Below, piece by piece: positions 52,531 through 61,443 of a stretch of DNA of 64,000 nt (its first letter is position 1; every line of letters begins with the position of its first letter). This DNA comes from DLKC01 sp002478885 (GTDB lineage Bacteria > Bacteroidota > Bacteroidia > Chitinophagales > Chitinophagaceae): NCBI GenBank assembly GCA_046329585.1, contig JAXLUI010000001.1, forward strand, positions 1,860,001 through 1,924,000, written 5' to 3'. Position numbers and translations under genes: made by a program. The notes under the pieces are model-generated. The model did no database searches, was not told the DNA's origin, and saw only the letters and a list, made by a program, of their open reading frames with translations.

Positions 52531-53901
52531 TCACACCGCCTGTGGTATTTGCTTCACCTGCTGAGACCGGTGCAATAAATAAGCGGTTACCCAAACAGCA
52601 AGGATGGTGATCGCCAGCAGCAGGTAGAGGATATTATAAAAATATTCGTTAACGCCGCCGGTAATATTGCTCGTAAAAGAAAAGAACACAAACAGGCCCA
52701 GGAACAGCGGCGTCTTAGGTAAACGCAAAAACAAAATATGCAGGCTTTGTATTAAAAAACCGATCCACAGGGGTGTTAAAAAAACACCCCACCACCCGAA
52801 ATTGGCATAAGCCTCGCCAATAAACAAGGTATTGTAAACCCCGCCAAGATCGGCAAAGCCGGGCGTCGTTGTCTCCAGTACAATCCGGCCCGACCGGTCC
52901 GAAAAATGACTCAGCGGCAGCACCTTCGACAAACTGCTGAACCCGATAAAAGGATGGTCAGATGGAAATATTTCAAAATGCTGGTACAGCGAAGAGACCT
53001 GGCTGATCAGTATTCTGCCCGTGATCCCGCTGTTGTAGGAAAAAAAGATTTCCATGATATCCTGCTTGGCAATGACCATGTAAATGATCCCAAGCAGCAC
53101 CAGCAACAACACAATAAGGCCAAGGAATTTCTTAAAAGATATATTACCGCTGATCAGCACTTTTAAAAAGATAAACCCGGTGAGGAACCTGATAAACGGA
53201 CTTTTCGATGCATCGTATGTGAGCATCATAAACGCGAAGAAAAACATAATGTAAAACCAGAACCTGTTTTTCAGCGATTTATCGATCAGGTAATAACAGT
53301 AAAAAATATAACAGAGTATCGGCGTTAATACCAGCCCGAAGAAATTCTTTACATACACATTGCCGGCAAAATCTTTATCGGCGATCTTACGCAGTGCAAG
53401 CACATCATCGGCGCTGGAAAGAAAGAACGATTTAATAAATGGTATGGTACCGATGCTGATAAAAGTATACGTGATCGCCAGCATGCAGATGACCGCCAGT
53501 ATGTACAGGGGTATCTTTACATAGCTGTCGTATTCGGAGAACAGGCTGCGGATGGGCTTTGCATGGTAGGCATCGATCTCTTTCGAATTGAAGTTGAAAA
53601 AGATATTCGCGATGATCATGCCCACGGCAATAGCAATCATGGCATAGGAAATACACTCCCACACCAGCAGTTTTGTTTTCGGGCCGCCAAGAATATTATC
53701 AATAAGGTTATTGAACTCCGCGTTGTTGAATAACAGGATAACGATAGAGCCGAGATAAGAAAAGATCAGCAGGTCAAAATAAAAAATATACGAGATCATA
53801 TTCACCTGCGTAATTTTCAACGAGCCCGCTGAAAACTTGTATAGCCTTGCAGCAACTAGGCAGACAAGCAGGGAGAGTAGTATGATAGTGTACCAACTCA
53901 T
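52531..53901 (-). CDS. Oligosaccharide repeat unit polymerase (Wzy-like)
   Basis: 456 aa, about 12 membrane helices with one larger external loop around residues 290-370 (GITGRILISQVSSLYQHFEIFPSDHPFIGF). Wzy polymerases are poorly conserved in sequence; this is called by topology, length and place among flippase and glycosyltransferase genes. It joins lipid-linked repeat units in the periplasm. It starts 3 bp after the stop of the upstream glycosyltransferase. Confidence 0.8.
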   Translation of the reverse strand: MSWYTIILLSLLVCLVAARLYKFSAGSLKITQVNMISYIFYFDLLIFSYLGSIVILLFNNAEFNNLIDNILGGPKTKLLVWECISYAMIAIAVGMIIANIFFNFNSKEIDAYHAKPIRSLFSEYDSYVKIPLYILAVICMLAITYTFISIGTIPFIKSFFLSSADDVLALRKIADKDFAGNVYVKNFFGLVLTPILCYIFYCYYLIDKSLKNRFWFYIMFFFAFMMLTYDASKSPFIRFLTGFIFLKVLISGNISFKKFLGLIVLLLVLLGIIYMVIAKQDIMEIFFSYNSGITGRILISQVSSLYQHFEIFPSDHPFIGFSSLSKVLPLSHFSDRSGRIVLETTTPGFADLGGVYNTLFIGEAYANFGWWGVFLTPLWIGFLIQSLHILFLRLPKTPLFLGLFVFFSFTSNITGGVNEYFYNILYLLLAITILAVWVTAYLLHRSQQVKQIPQAV

Positions 53902-53904
53902 GCT

Positions 53905-55194
53905 TTATGTATGCAGTAGTTTATCATAAATGCCAACATACTTTTCTGCATTGGTCTTTGCATCAAAACGTTTCGCCGTTTGAATGCATCTTTCAGTTAC
54001 AGGCGCTTTGTTTGCTTCACAGGCTTTCAGGTAAGGAATCACCGACGCTTCATCATCCATTTCATAGGTAATGCCGGTTTGTGTCTCCGTGACCAGTTTT
54101 GAGGCTGCGCCAATTTTATTATTGACGATAACCGGTAATCCTGTTGCAAGATATTCTCCCGTCTTCGAGGCAATCATGGTATAGCCTAATATTTTGTCCA
54201 ATTCATTCGTGATCTTCTTAAAAGGCAATGAAGCATAGTCTGCAACATTCAGGTAATTGTTTACTTCCTGCTGCGTACGCCCCTTTACCACGATCAGTTC
54301 ATTCCCGTCAAACCCTGCTCCGGTAAAGGACTGCATCAATTCCTCTTTTGTATTGGAAGTAATCAATAACAATTTCGTGTTACCAAAAGCGGCTTTAAAT
54401 GCTTTGTACAGGTTGAACAGGTTCTTTTTCTGGTGCCAGCCTGTATCGCTGATCTCTCCGAGATAGGTCAGCACTTTATCTTCCTGCGAAACATTTAATG
54501 CAGTTCTTAACTGGTTACGCTCAGCGTCAGTAAGCTTATGAAAGATCACCAGGTTGGTGCTTGTATAGATGGTATGCACTTCAGGATTACCCGTTATCAC
54601 ATTTACATAATCAGTAAACGTATCGGAGACATTTACGACTGCATCAGACGCTCTAAAAAGCTCCTTTTCCTTATCCTTCCAAAAAGCATAATCCTGTTCA
54701 TTCAAATGCTTTTTCAACAAACCCTCTTCGGGAAAATTCCCCCTGGTATCGAAGATGAGTTTGAACCTGGCCGACATATCTTTTTCTCTCAGCTTTTGCA
54801 TCAGGCGTGTTGGCGTATAGCTTCGGCAATGCACCAGTCCAATGTTATTTTTTTGAATAAACCTTTTTATAAAACTCAACTGCGACCTGTCGTAGATATT
54901 TATTTTATCTGCCGGCGTATAAAACCATGGCGACGGGACAAACAACAAACGGTAGAAGAAATGAATGCCGTGCTCCGCACAGGCAGCTTTTATTTTCTTC
55001 AACTCTTCCAGGAACAGGAAGGGATGTTTCATAAATTTCCTGTTACCCAACGGTACGCCCGACAACAAAAAAACCTCGAGGTCTTTCCTTTCATTTTTAA
55101 TCAGCTTCAGCTGTTCAACTACCTGGTTTTTAAAAATGCCGTTCTCAATAATCACTTCCCCCCAGGTTACATATAACAGGTTATTTCCCTTCAT
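53905..55194 (-). CDS. Glycosyltransferase, GT4-type
   Basis: 429 aa GT-B protein. N-terminal half begins LLYVTWGEVIIENGIFKNQV and holds LVHCRSYTPTRLMQKL; C-terminal half has LTYLGEISDTGWHQKKNLF, the ADYASLPFKK loop and SKTGEYLATGLPVIVNN donor-binding segment. Overlaps wecB by 14 bp, so the two are cotranslated. Donor and acceptor are unknown. Confidence 0.85.
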   Translation of the reverse strand: MKGNNLLYVTWGEVIIENGIFKNQVVEQLKLIKNERKDLEVFLLSGVPLGNRKFMKHPFLFLEELKKIKAACAEHGIHFFYRLLFVPSPWFYTPADKINIYDRSQLSFIKRFIQKNNIGLVHCRSYTPTRLMQKLREKDMSARFKLIFDTRGNFPEEGLLKKHLNEQDYAFWKDKEKELFRASDAVVNVSDTFTDYVNVITGNPEVHTIYTSTNLVIFHKLTDAERNQLRTALNVSQEDKVLTYLGEISDTGWHQKKNLFNLYKAFKAAFGNTKLLLITSNTKEELMQSFTGAGFDGNELIVVKGRTQQEVNNYLNVADYASLPFKKITNELDKILGYTMIASKTGEYLATGLPVIVNNKIGAASKLVTETQTGITYEMDDEASVIPYLKACEANKAPVTERCIQTAKRFDAKTNAEKYVGIYDKLLHT

Positions 55195-56287
55195 AATCCT
55201 CCTTTAAAATTGCAGCGATGCTATCACTCACAAAACCTTCCCCATACAGTGGCTTTGCATTGGCAAGGTCCATGGTATCTATTGCAGCAAAAGCCTGTAG
55301 TATCAGATCTTTGTCGGCGCCCGCCAGTTTGTTGTAACCGTGCTCCACCAGCTCAACCCATTCTGTTTCATCCCGCAAAGTAATACAGGGCTTTTTGGAG
55401 AAATAAGCTTCCTTCTGTAAGCCGCCGCTGTCGGTGAATACACAGGTGGTATGTTTCAGCAGCGTGAGCATGTCAAAGAAACCCACAGGCTCCATTACTT
55501 CAATACCTGCGGCAATTTGAATATTGCCCTGCTCCACCGTTTTCTTTGTGCCGGGATGCATGGGCAGCACGATCTTTAACTGCTGGCTGATCTCATTCAA
55601 CGCATCAAAAATATGTTGAAGCCTTCCCAGGTCGCCCAGGTTTTCTGCGCGGTGCAACGTGCACAAAGCAAAAGGCTGCTTTACTATTTCTTTTACAGGC
55701 CCTGTACTTTTCTCTTCGGCAAAACCAGAAAAATATTCCGCCGCATCTTTCATTACATCACCGATCAGTTCTACCCTTATTTTCTTTTTCTGTTTCGTGG
55801 TAAAATGGTCAAAGCCTTCCAGCTTCAGGTTTTGAATGGCCGTTGTGGTCGGGCAAAACAAAATATCGCTCAGCCTGTCGGTAACGATCCTGTTCACCTC
55901 TTCCGGCATGTTCATGTTAAAGCTGCGCAACCCCGCTTCAATATGCACCATCTTCACCTTCGTTTTGGAGGCGGCGATAGCGCCCGCCATGGTGCTGTTG
56001 GTGTCGCCATATACCATCAGGTAATCGGGCTTCAGTTCAGTGATCAGCGCTTCAATCTTTTCGATCATCCTGCCCGTCATGGCGCCATGCGAAAGATTAC
56101 CGATCTGCAGGTTGTATGCCGGTTTGGGAATATTCATTTCTGTGAAAAAGATCTCGCTCATCTTTTCATCATAATGCTGACCGGTATGAATGATGATCTC
56201 TTCGATACCCTGTTTCTTCAATGCCATGCTTACAACAGAAGCCTTTACAAACTGCGGCCTTGCGCCGATTATGGTGAGTACTTTCAT
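55181..56287 (-). CDS. wecB: UDP-N-acetylglucosamine 2-epimerase (non-hydrolysing)
   Basis: 368 aa. Interconverts UDP-GlcNAc and UDP-ManNAc. TIIGARPQFVKASVVSMAL (residues 5-23), THTGQHYDEKMSEIFF-like segment near 36, GDTNSTMAGAIAASK near 95, HIEAGLRSFNMNMPEEVNR near 114 and TDSGGLQKEAYFSKKPC near 287 are family signatures with the catalytic Asp, Glu and His in place. It would provide a ManNAc-derived precursor for the repeat unit. First gene after the repeat-rich gap. Confidence 0.96.
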   Translation of the reverse strand: MKVLTIIGARPQFVKASVVSMALKKQGIEEIIIHTGQHYDEKMSEIFFTEMNIPKPAYNLQIGNLSHGAMTGRMIEKIEALITELKPDYLMVYGDTNSTMAGAIAASKTKVKMVHIEAGLRSFNMNMPEEVNRIVTDRLSDILFCPTTTAIQNLKLEGFDHFTTKQKKKIRVELIGDVMKDAAEYFSGFAEEKSTGPVKEIVKQPFALCTLHRAENLGDLGRLQHIFDALNEISQQLKIVLPMHPGTKKTVEQGNIQIAAGIEVMEPVGFFDMLTLLKHTTCVFTDSGGLQKEAYFSKKPCITLRDETEWVELVEHGYNKLAGADKDLILQAFAAIDTMDLANAKPLYGEGFVSDSIAAILKEDYEGK

Positions 56288-56407
56288 AAGTTATTGATGC
56301 CCCCATCTCCTAAAGGGGAGCTGTTATCTTCAGTCAATTTAGAATTTGTTTTACCGGACGTCTTATATTTTTTTTGAGCCGGGCTTTATATTTCTATTTG
56401 GCTTTTC

Positions 56408-56426
56408 TTGCGTCGCACGCTTGTAC
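56408..56426 (-). repeat. Dispersed GTGCGACGCAAC element
   Basis: TTGCGTCGCACGCTTGTAC. It lies 121 bp upstream of the wecB start. Confidence 0.6.
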
Positions 56427-56559
56427 GGTATAACAAGCAGGAGCAGTGCGCTACAAGTTCATTCTCTTTTATACGATCGGTTGCTGCCCCCAACCATAAA
56501 AACTGCACTATCATGACCGTGTGGACACCAACCATTACAGTTAATTATTGCTGAAGCGC

Positions 56560-56832
56560 AAAACCAGTCCGGAACGACCCATTCACCATGCCTTTTCACT
56601 GCACTAACCCGTTTTACCCAAATCATGCAGCACACCGTGAGGTGTGGCGTTGGCAAGCGAAAACGCGCGGAGCCCTGCCTGCGTGACGCAGTCAGGCAGG
56701 GTTCGGGTTTCGCTTGAATCCGCTTCGCGGATCACGAACACCTCTAAAAAAATATAAGCGTTGTTCGTAATTTTCTTTCTTGCCCGACTGCCCCTGACAG
56801 GCGGGGGTTACTTTCTTTTTATTCACCGCCCC
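56560..56832. repeat. Mosaic multi-hairpin repeat, unit 1 (3' truncated)
   Basis: Begins near CCATTCACC and CTTTTCACTGCA, then GTGAGGTGTGGCGTTGGCAA, inverted arms CAAGCGAAA / GTTTCGCTTG, an inserted CCTGCCTG / CAGGCAGG palindrome (about 56672-56702), ATCCGCTTCGCGGAT, TAAGCGTTGTTCGTAATTTT, and a truncated CTTTCTTTTT hairpin. Closest relative: 63316-63595, which has the same inserted palindrome. Confidence 0.8.
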
Positions 56833-57075
56833 TTCACTGCATTACCAGTCTTACCCAAAATATGCTATAGACCGTGAGGTGTGGCGTTGGCAAGCGAAAA
56901 CGCGCGGAGCGATCGGGTTTCGCTTGAATTTTCTTTGTTCGCAACCTCCCATTCCGGTTGCCTTTCTTTTTTTCAAGAAAAAGAAAGTGGCAAAGCCTGC
57001 ATAAAAACGAATTTGTGTATAAAGGAAATTCTTGAAAAAAGCCGTTGAACGACCCACTTTCCTATCCGGCACTGT
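56833..57075. repeat. Mosaic multi-hairpin repeat, unit 2
   Basis: Starts with CATTACCAGTCTTACCCAAA and GTGAGGTGTGGCG, without the inserted palindrome and without the ATCCGC block; then GGTTGCC, the CTTTCTTTTT-TTCAAG-AAAAAGAAAG hairpin (56962-56987), GCATAAAAACGAATTTGTG and GGAAATTC. Nearly the same modules as 62808-63095. Confidence 0.8.
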
Positions 57076-57157
57076 ATCCACCAACCGAAAAAATCAGTCC
57101 TGGTGCTGGTCGCTGCCCCCACCAACCGAAAGACCTAAAAAAATCTGAGCGTTGGTT

Positions 57158-57430
57158 TTAATCATAGTGAAAGCGACATTGAATAATATAGCATTTCTGG
57201 TCTGTCCCTTTTTTGCCTTCAATTTTATACACAAGTCTATGCTCACCTGTAATTCGTCTGGACCAATAGCCTTTTAAATCGTATCTGAGTGGTTCAGGTT
57301 TACCAATTCCCTGGAATGGTGTTTTTTTAATTTCATTTAGCAGGTCTTTGATTTTTTCAGCAATGCTGTTATCTGTCTCAATCCAGTATTGAAAGTCTTC
57401 CCATCCGTGTTCTGTAAACTCGAAATTCAT
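57158..57430 (-). CDS. yoeB: YoeB family toxin (ribosome-dependent mRNA interferase)
   Basis: 90 aa. HGWEDFQYWIETDNSIAEKIKDLL at the start, GKPEPLRYDLKGYWSRRITGEHRLVY in the middle and the C-terminal CRFHYD (His88-Tyr89) match YoeB/Txe, whose Glu, Arg, His and Tyr residues cut mRNA on the ribosome. All these residues are in place, so it looks active. It lies 11 bp downstream of the yefM-type antitoxin gene in the usual antitoxin-toxin order. Confidence 0.95.
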   Translation of the reverse strand: MNFEFTEHGWEDFQYWIETDNSIAEKIKDLLNEIKKTPFQGIGKPEPLRYDLKGYWSRRITGEHRLVYKIEGKKGTDQKCYIIQCRFHYD

Positions 57431-57441
57431 GACGAACGCTT

Positions 57442-57690
57442 TTATAATTTGAACTTTCGGGTTTCACCACTCTTTATTTGATTTATTGAATCATGAAGAC
57501 GTTCCCTGTTTGCAGCAGTTGAAAGCAAGTGTCCGGTTTCATTAAGTGAGTTGTACTCTTTCATTGATAATATTACTACGGCTTCATCTTCAGAAGCTCT
57601 CGAAACGACAATTATGTCTGACGACTTAGAAACATCATCCAGGTATTTTTTCATGTTGTTTCTTAACTGAGTTATGGATACAGCTTGCAT
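57442..57690 (-). CDS. yefM: YefM family antitoxin
   Basis: 82 aa Phd/YefM antitoxin. AVSITQLRNNMKKYLDDVSKSSDIIVVSRA (residues 3-32) is the DNA-binding Phd/YefM fold; the C-terminal part with LLSTAANRERLHDSINQIKSG is the toxin-wrapping tail. It neutralises YoeB and represses the shared promoter. The palindromic operator at 57713-57746 lies 23 bp upstream of its ATG. Confidence 0.95.
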   Translation of the reverse strand: MQAVSITQLRNNMKKYLDDVSKSSDIIVVSRASEDEAVVILSMKEYNSLNETGHLLSTAANRERLHDSINQIKSGETRKFKL

Positions 57691-57712
57691 ATTTTTTCAG
57701 TTTTGCTGCTCA

Positions 57713-57746
57713 AATGTACGCAAATATGTACAAAATAACGTACATT
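57713..57746. promoter_or_regulatory. yefM-yoeB operator palindrome
   Basis: AATGTACG and CGTACATT form perfect 8-bp arms around a central TGTACA at 57727-57732. The centre of the outer palindrome and of TGTACA coincide exactly (57729.5). TGTACA is the known YefM core recognition sequence in E. coli, so this is very probably the autoregulatory operator. Confidence 0.85.
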
Positions 57747-57776
57747 AAGGAAAGCGAATTTGTAAAATTGCTGATG

Positions 57777-57800
57777 GTGGTTAGTGGGGAGACTAACCAC
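57777..57800. other. Perfect hairpin upstream of the yefM operator
   Basis: GTGGTTAGT-GGGGAG-ACTAACCAC, 9-bp arms and 6-base loop. It resembles the CACCAACCA-type inverted segments at about 56480-56530 and 58195-58225 and may be part of the same repeat family. Confidence 0.55.
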
Positions 57801-57949
57801 TGGAGTGAATCAAACCGCCACCTCGCAAGCCGCGTAAATCCCTGCTCGCCCGATCAGGCGAGATGCACAGTTGTCGGTGCAACGAACCATTGCTGAAGCT
57901 ACAGTAGTACCACAGCTTCATCACGGCGAATGAAAGAAACGGGCTGTAC

Positions 57950-58165
57950 ATCGTTTCTTTCTTGAATTTTCTTTGGTTACTTTCTTTTTTTCAAGAAAAA
58001 GAAAGTGACAAAGCCTGCATAAAAACGAATTTGTGTTTAAAGGAAATTCCTGAAAAAAGCTGTTGTGTATTTTTCTTTGCAACCTCCCATTCCGGTTGCC
58101 TTTCTTTGTTTCAAGAAAAAGAAAGTGACAAAACCAATCCTGGAACGACCCACTTTCCTATCCGA
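57950..58165. repeat. Mosaic multi-hairpin repeat, tail modules only
   Basis: Contains two CTTTCTTTTT...AAAAAGAAAG hairpins (57980-58005; 58100-58125, one mismatch), joined by GCATAAAAACGAATTTGTG and GGAAATTCC modules. The GTGAGGTGTGGCG head is absent. Ends at CCACTTTCCTATCC, as does unit 2. Confidence 0.75.
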
Positions 58166-58310
58166 CACTTTCTCCTCCAACCGAAAAAACTGCACTGCGG
58201 TGGTCGGTGAAGACACCAACCACTAGATTGAAAACCATTAGTCTAAACTTGTCGCTTATAGCTTAAAGCTTGCAGCCCCCTTTCCATCTTTGCTGGTTTT
58301 CTGACCAACA

Positions 58311-58340
58311 GCACAAGTGAGTGACACAACCGACGATGCC
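58311..58340 (+). repeat. Dispersed intergenic element, variant
   Basis: GCACAAGTGAGTGACACAAC, then CGACGATGCC. It keeps both ends of the family (GCACAAGTG and CGATGCC) with changes in the core. Located 28 bp after the asnB stop. Confidence 0.5.
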
Positions 58341-58367
58341 ACATGCACCGAAGCTGACAAACAAAAA

Positions 58368-60212
58368 TCAAATCTTCACATCAAAAACTTCAATCCACTT
58401 CGCAAAGCATAACGCACGCCAAACCGTGAAATCAAACGCTTCGCGGCCCTCCACCACACGGTCGAATTTTTCTACGATATGCTGGTTGATAAATCCATTG
58501 CTTATTGCCACAGCTTTCTCCAAATCACTGCGGAGCTGCGCGCTGTATTCCTTTACCCAAACCGCTTCGGGCGTTACAAAACCCATTTTATCTTTGCGGT
58601 TGAGCACTTTTGCGGGCAGCACGTCTTGCATGGCCCTGCGCAATACCGATTTGGTAATGCCATTGCTGATCTTCTCCGATGCAGGAAGATTGTAGATAAA
58701 CTGCGCCAGCCGGTAATCGAGAAAGGGCACACGCGCCTCGATGGAAAAAGCCATGGAATCACGGTCTTCAAAATGCAGCAGCATCGGCAGGTTGGAAGAA
58801 ACAACCTGTGAATACGACATCTGCTGCACCGAAGAAAAACTGATATCATCCGCCGTATGTTTTGTACTCTGGTAGGGATAATTGATCCAGTCCTGTTGTT
58901 GCTTGCCAAGTTTTTTTATCAGCAGCCATACCGGCAACGGCACCGCGTTTTTGACGATCTCTTTCACGATAAAACCATTGCTGTAAAGGCCGAGGCTTTT
59001 GATGCCTTTTAACTCTGCACCCAGTTTTTTGAATTGTCCCTTTTTGATGAGTTCCCAGAAATAAACACCGTAGTAAGAATGGTAGCCCGCGAGTATTTCA
59101 TCGGCGCCCTGCCCGTCGAGCATTACGGTAATATTTTCTTCCCTTGCCTTTTTAAACACGCTCCATTGCGCAAACACGCTGGTGCTGCCGAATGGTTCAT
59201 CCTGGTGCCACACAATCTTCGAAAGCTGGTTGTATAAGTCCGTGAGGTCAGGAAATATTTTGTGGTTAATACATTTTGCCTTTTCAACAACCGCATCAAT
59301 ATATTCCTGCTCGTCGTATTTCTTATTTTCAAAACAACTGGAAACCGTCTCCTGTAGTTCCTGTTTATTAAGCGCACGCAGTTGCTCATTTACCGTGAGT
59401 ACAACAGAAGAACTGTCGAGCCCGCCCGATAAACAGGATCCCACTTTTACATCGGCACGCAACCGCAGACTGACCGAACTGCTGAAGAGTTTTTTAAAGG
59501 TTGCCGCTGCGGAATCAGCGGGTTCATAGTCCGCAGGCTGGGTAATATCAAACCATTGTTGAATCTGCTGTTTACCAGTGTTGAGATCGTACAAAAGATA
59601 GTGCCCGCCTTTTAGCTGGTACACGCCTTCAAACATGGTTTCGTGCGTAAGGTCCTGCAATCCGAATTGTAGAAATTCGTACACCCGTTCCTTATTGGCA
59701 ACAGCCTGCCAGCCCGCCAATACGGTGAAGGCTTTTATCTCAGAAGCGAACGCGAAATAATCATCGCGCCGGTAGTAGTAAAACGGTTTTACGCCAAAAC
59801 GGTCCCTTGCGCAAAAGAGTTTGTTATTGGCTTTGTCAAGTAAGGCAAAGGCAAACATTCCGTTAAAATGGCTGAGGCAACCTTCGCCCCAGCAATCATA
59901 TGCGGCAAGCATTACTTCGGTATCGGAATGGGAGGTGAAATCGTAACCTTTTTTTACCAGTTCTTCTTTTATTTCGATATAGTTATAAACCTCTCCGTTA
60001 TAGATAATCGTGTATTTGTCGTGCCAGTGCATGGGCTGTGTGCCGCCTTCGCTCAGGTCGATGATGGAAAGCCGCAGGTGCCCGAGCGCCACATTGTTCC
60101 ATTGATAGATATTATTCCCGTTTGGTCCACGGTGCTGGATAATATCCGTCATTTTTTTGATGGAGGAAAGATGTTCTTCTTTGGTGGCAATGATGCCGGC
60201 GATTCCGCACAT
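58368..60212 (-). CDS. asnB: Asparagine synthase-type glutamine amidotransferase
   Basis: 614 aa. N-terminal class II glutaminase with catalytic Cys2 (MCGIAGI); LRLSIIDLSEGGTQPM and GEVYNYIE are conserved. The C-terminal synthetase has the PP-loop SCLSGGLDSSSVV near 250 and LDGQGADEILAGYHSYYG near 365. Makes asparagine, or, in surface polysaccharide clusters, transfers ammonia to form amides on uronic acids. The location in the locus next to wzx and the epimerase makes the latter attractive, but this is inference. Confidence 0.9.
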   Translation of the reverse strand: MCGIAGIIATKEEHLSSIKKMTDIIQHRGPNGNNIYQWNNVALGHLRLSIIDLSEGGTQPMHWHDKYTIIYNGEVYNYIEIKEELVKKGYDFTSHSDTEVMLAAYDCWGEGCLSHFNGMFAFALLDKANNKLFCARDRFGVKPFYYYRRDDYFAFASEIKAFTVLAGWQAVANKERVYEFLQFGLQDLTHETMFEGVYQLKGGHYLLYDLNTGKQQIQQWFDITQPADYEPADSAAATFKKLFSSSVSLRLRADVKVGSCLSGGLDSSSVVLTVNEQLRALNKQELQETVSSCFENKKYDEQEYIDAVVEKAKCINHKIFPDLTDLYNQLSKIVWHQDEPFGSTSVFAQWSVFKKAREENITVMLDGQGADEILAGYHSYYGVYFWELIKKGQFKKLGAELKGIKSLGLYSNGFIVKEIVKNAVPLPVWLLIKKLGKQQQDWINYPYQSTKHTADDISFSSVQQMSYSQVVSSNLPMLLHFEDRDSMAFSIEARVPFLDYRLAQFIYNLPASEKISNGITKSVLRRAMQDVLPAKVLNRKDKMGFVTPEAVWVKEYSAQLRSDLEKAVAISNGFINQHIVEKFDRVVEGREAFDFTVWRALCFAKWIEVFDVKI

Positions 60213-61442
60213 TTATTTTAATATTTTAAAGATGATCCACAGGCAGGTTCCGTAAATAAAACAGTCAAAAGCGGCATATGCCACAACCAGTGACTCGATG
60301 GAAAGAACACGGATGCCTATGAAAGAGATCAATACAATCAAAAGAAAATAGCCTGTTTGCCAGGCGGCGAGCTTTTTCAACTCCTGTGTGGCGATAAACA
60401 CCGAAGAAACCGGGTTAACGATCAGCCTGATAAAAAAAGAAACAGACATAATGCTGGCCAGTTCGCCACTCAGTTCCCATTTGGCGCCAAACACCGTAGC
60501 AAAAAGAAACGGTGAAAGAAAGTAAATGCCCAACCCGCCAACAATTGCGATAAGCACCAGCCATTTGAGCGTTTTAAACAACTCGTCTTTGATGAGTCTT
60601 TTATCGCCGTTCAACGAGGTAATGCGTTGCAAAAAAACCTGTGCGATTGCCTGGCCCACCAAAACGGTCGGTAAAGTAATGAGTCTTTGCGCAAGCGAAT
60701 AATAACCCAGCTCGTCAGCGCTGTAACCGGCTTTGATAAAAAAGATGGGCGCAAAGATGGAGATGCTGTCCATCAGCGTGCTCGGTGCATTGATAAACGC
60801 GTACTCCTTATAGCGCCTGAATGTACTCGCGAATATTTTATACCTCATGCCGATAGCATGGCCTTTGCTCCGCTGCCGGTACCCGATATACAGCGAAGAC
60901 GCAGACTGCCCTATCAGGTAAGCGGTAATCAGCCCCGATCTTAACAATGCGGCAAAGCCAAACGCAACCTGCAACAATGCCGTGGATAAGCTTTGTATTA
61001 CCCTCGAAGAAGAAACAAGCCTGAACTCCTGGTTCCTGATGGCGAGGTAGTTGTTGATGTTAAAATACCCGAACAGGAAAATCGAAACAGGCAATAACAC
61101 AAAAAGCATATTGGAGCCAAGTAGCCCCGTAAGATGAAAAACCTCCGATACGGCAAAAGGAAAATATAAAACCAGGCTCCCCATGGCCGCAAGCCAAACG
61201 GCGGTATTGAAAATAAATGCTGCCTCCCGGTGCGACTTGGGCGAAAGAATAGCCATCTCGTATCTACCTGCGATTACCGTGCCTGCCACATTGATGATGG
61301 AAACAAATAAGGCAAGGTTGCCTAATTCAGCAGGACTGTACAGCCGGGTTAGCACCGGGGAAACCAATACAGGGACCGCCTGCGCGATCATGGTCCCCGA
61401 CATAAGCACTAAAATATTTTTTAGTGTGTTGGTGAGTTTCAA
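60213..61442 (-). CDS. Wzx-type oligosaccharide flippase
   Basis: 409 aa from the TTG at 61442 (LKLTNTLKNILVLMSGTMIAQ), one base after the stop of the preceding gene; the frame also opens at a TTG at 61472, which would overlap that gene by 29 bp. About 12 membrane helices, polysaccharide transporter family (VLTRLYSPAELGNLALFVSI). It moves undecaprenyl-linked repeat units across the inner membrane. The asnB start directly follows its stop. Confidence 0.88.
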   Translation of the reverse strand: MKLTNTLKNILVLMSGTMIAQAVPVLVSPVLTRLYSPAELGNLALFVSIINVAGTVIAGRYEMAILSPKSHREAAFIFNTAVWLAAMGSLVLYFPFAVSEVFHLTGLLGSNMLFVLLPVSIFLFGYFNINNYLAIRNQEFRLVSSSRVIQSLSTALLQVAFGFAALLRSGLITAYLIGQSASSLYIGYRQRSKGHAIGMRYKIFASTFRRYKEYAFINAPSTLMDSISIFAPIFFIKAGYSADELGYYSLAQRLITLPTVLVGQAIAQVFLQRITSLNGDKRLIKDELFKTLKWLVLIAIVGGLGIYFLSPFLFATVFGAKWELSGELASIMSVSFFIRLIVNPVSSVFIATQELKKLAAWQTGYFLLIVLISFIGIRVLSIESLVVAYAAFDCFIYGTCLWIIFKILK

Positions 61443-61443
61443 T

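Larger units (their letters stand above)
56288..57157. other. Repeat-filled gap between wecB and yoeB
   Basis: 870 bp. Holds a dispersed element (56408-56426), a CCCCCAACC/ACACCAACC inverted segment (about 56480-56530), and two units of the mosaic hairpin repeat (56560-56832, 56833-57075). The frames within it are repeat-derived and not supported as genes. Promoter for wecB is probably at its left end. Confidence 0.7.
57691..58367. other. Repeat-rich gap between yefM and asnB
   Basis: 677 bp. From left: the yefM operator, hairpin GTGGTTAGT / ACTAACCAC (57777-57800), hairpin CTCGCC / GGCGAG (57845-57862), mosaic repeat (57950-58165), a GGTGGTCGGTG/ACACCAACCA inverted segment near 58195-58225, and a dispersed element at 58311. 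No protein gene is supported. Confidence 0.65.

Noticed and set aside
55613..56377. 254-aa plus-strand ORF over wecB
   Set aside because: Antisense to wecB, which has complete catalytic motifs; the long frame comes from codon bias.
56459..57084. Minus-strand frames of 60-80 aa in the mosaic repeats
   Set aside because: Their peptides (FKRNPIAPRVFACQRH type) recur wherever the repeat occurs, in several frames, so they reflect DNA repetition.
57962..58219. Small ORFs on both strands between yefM and asnB
   Set aside because: They lie wholly in mosaic repeat modules.
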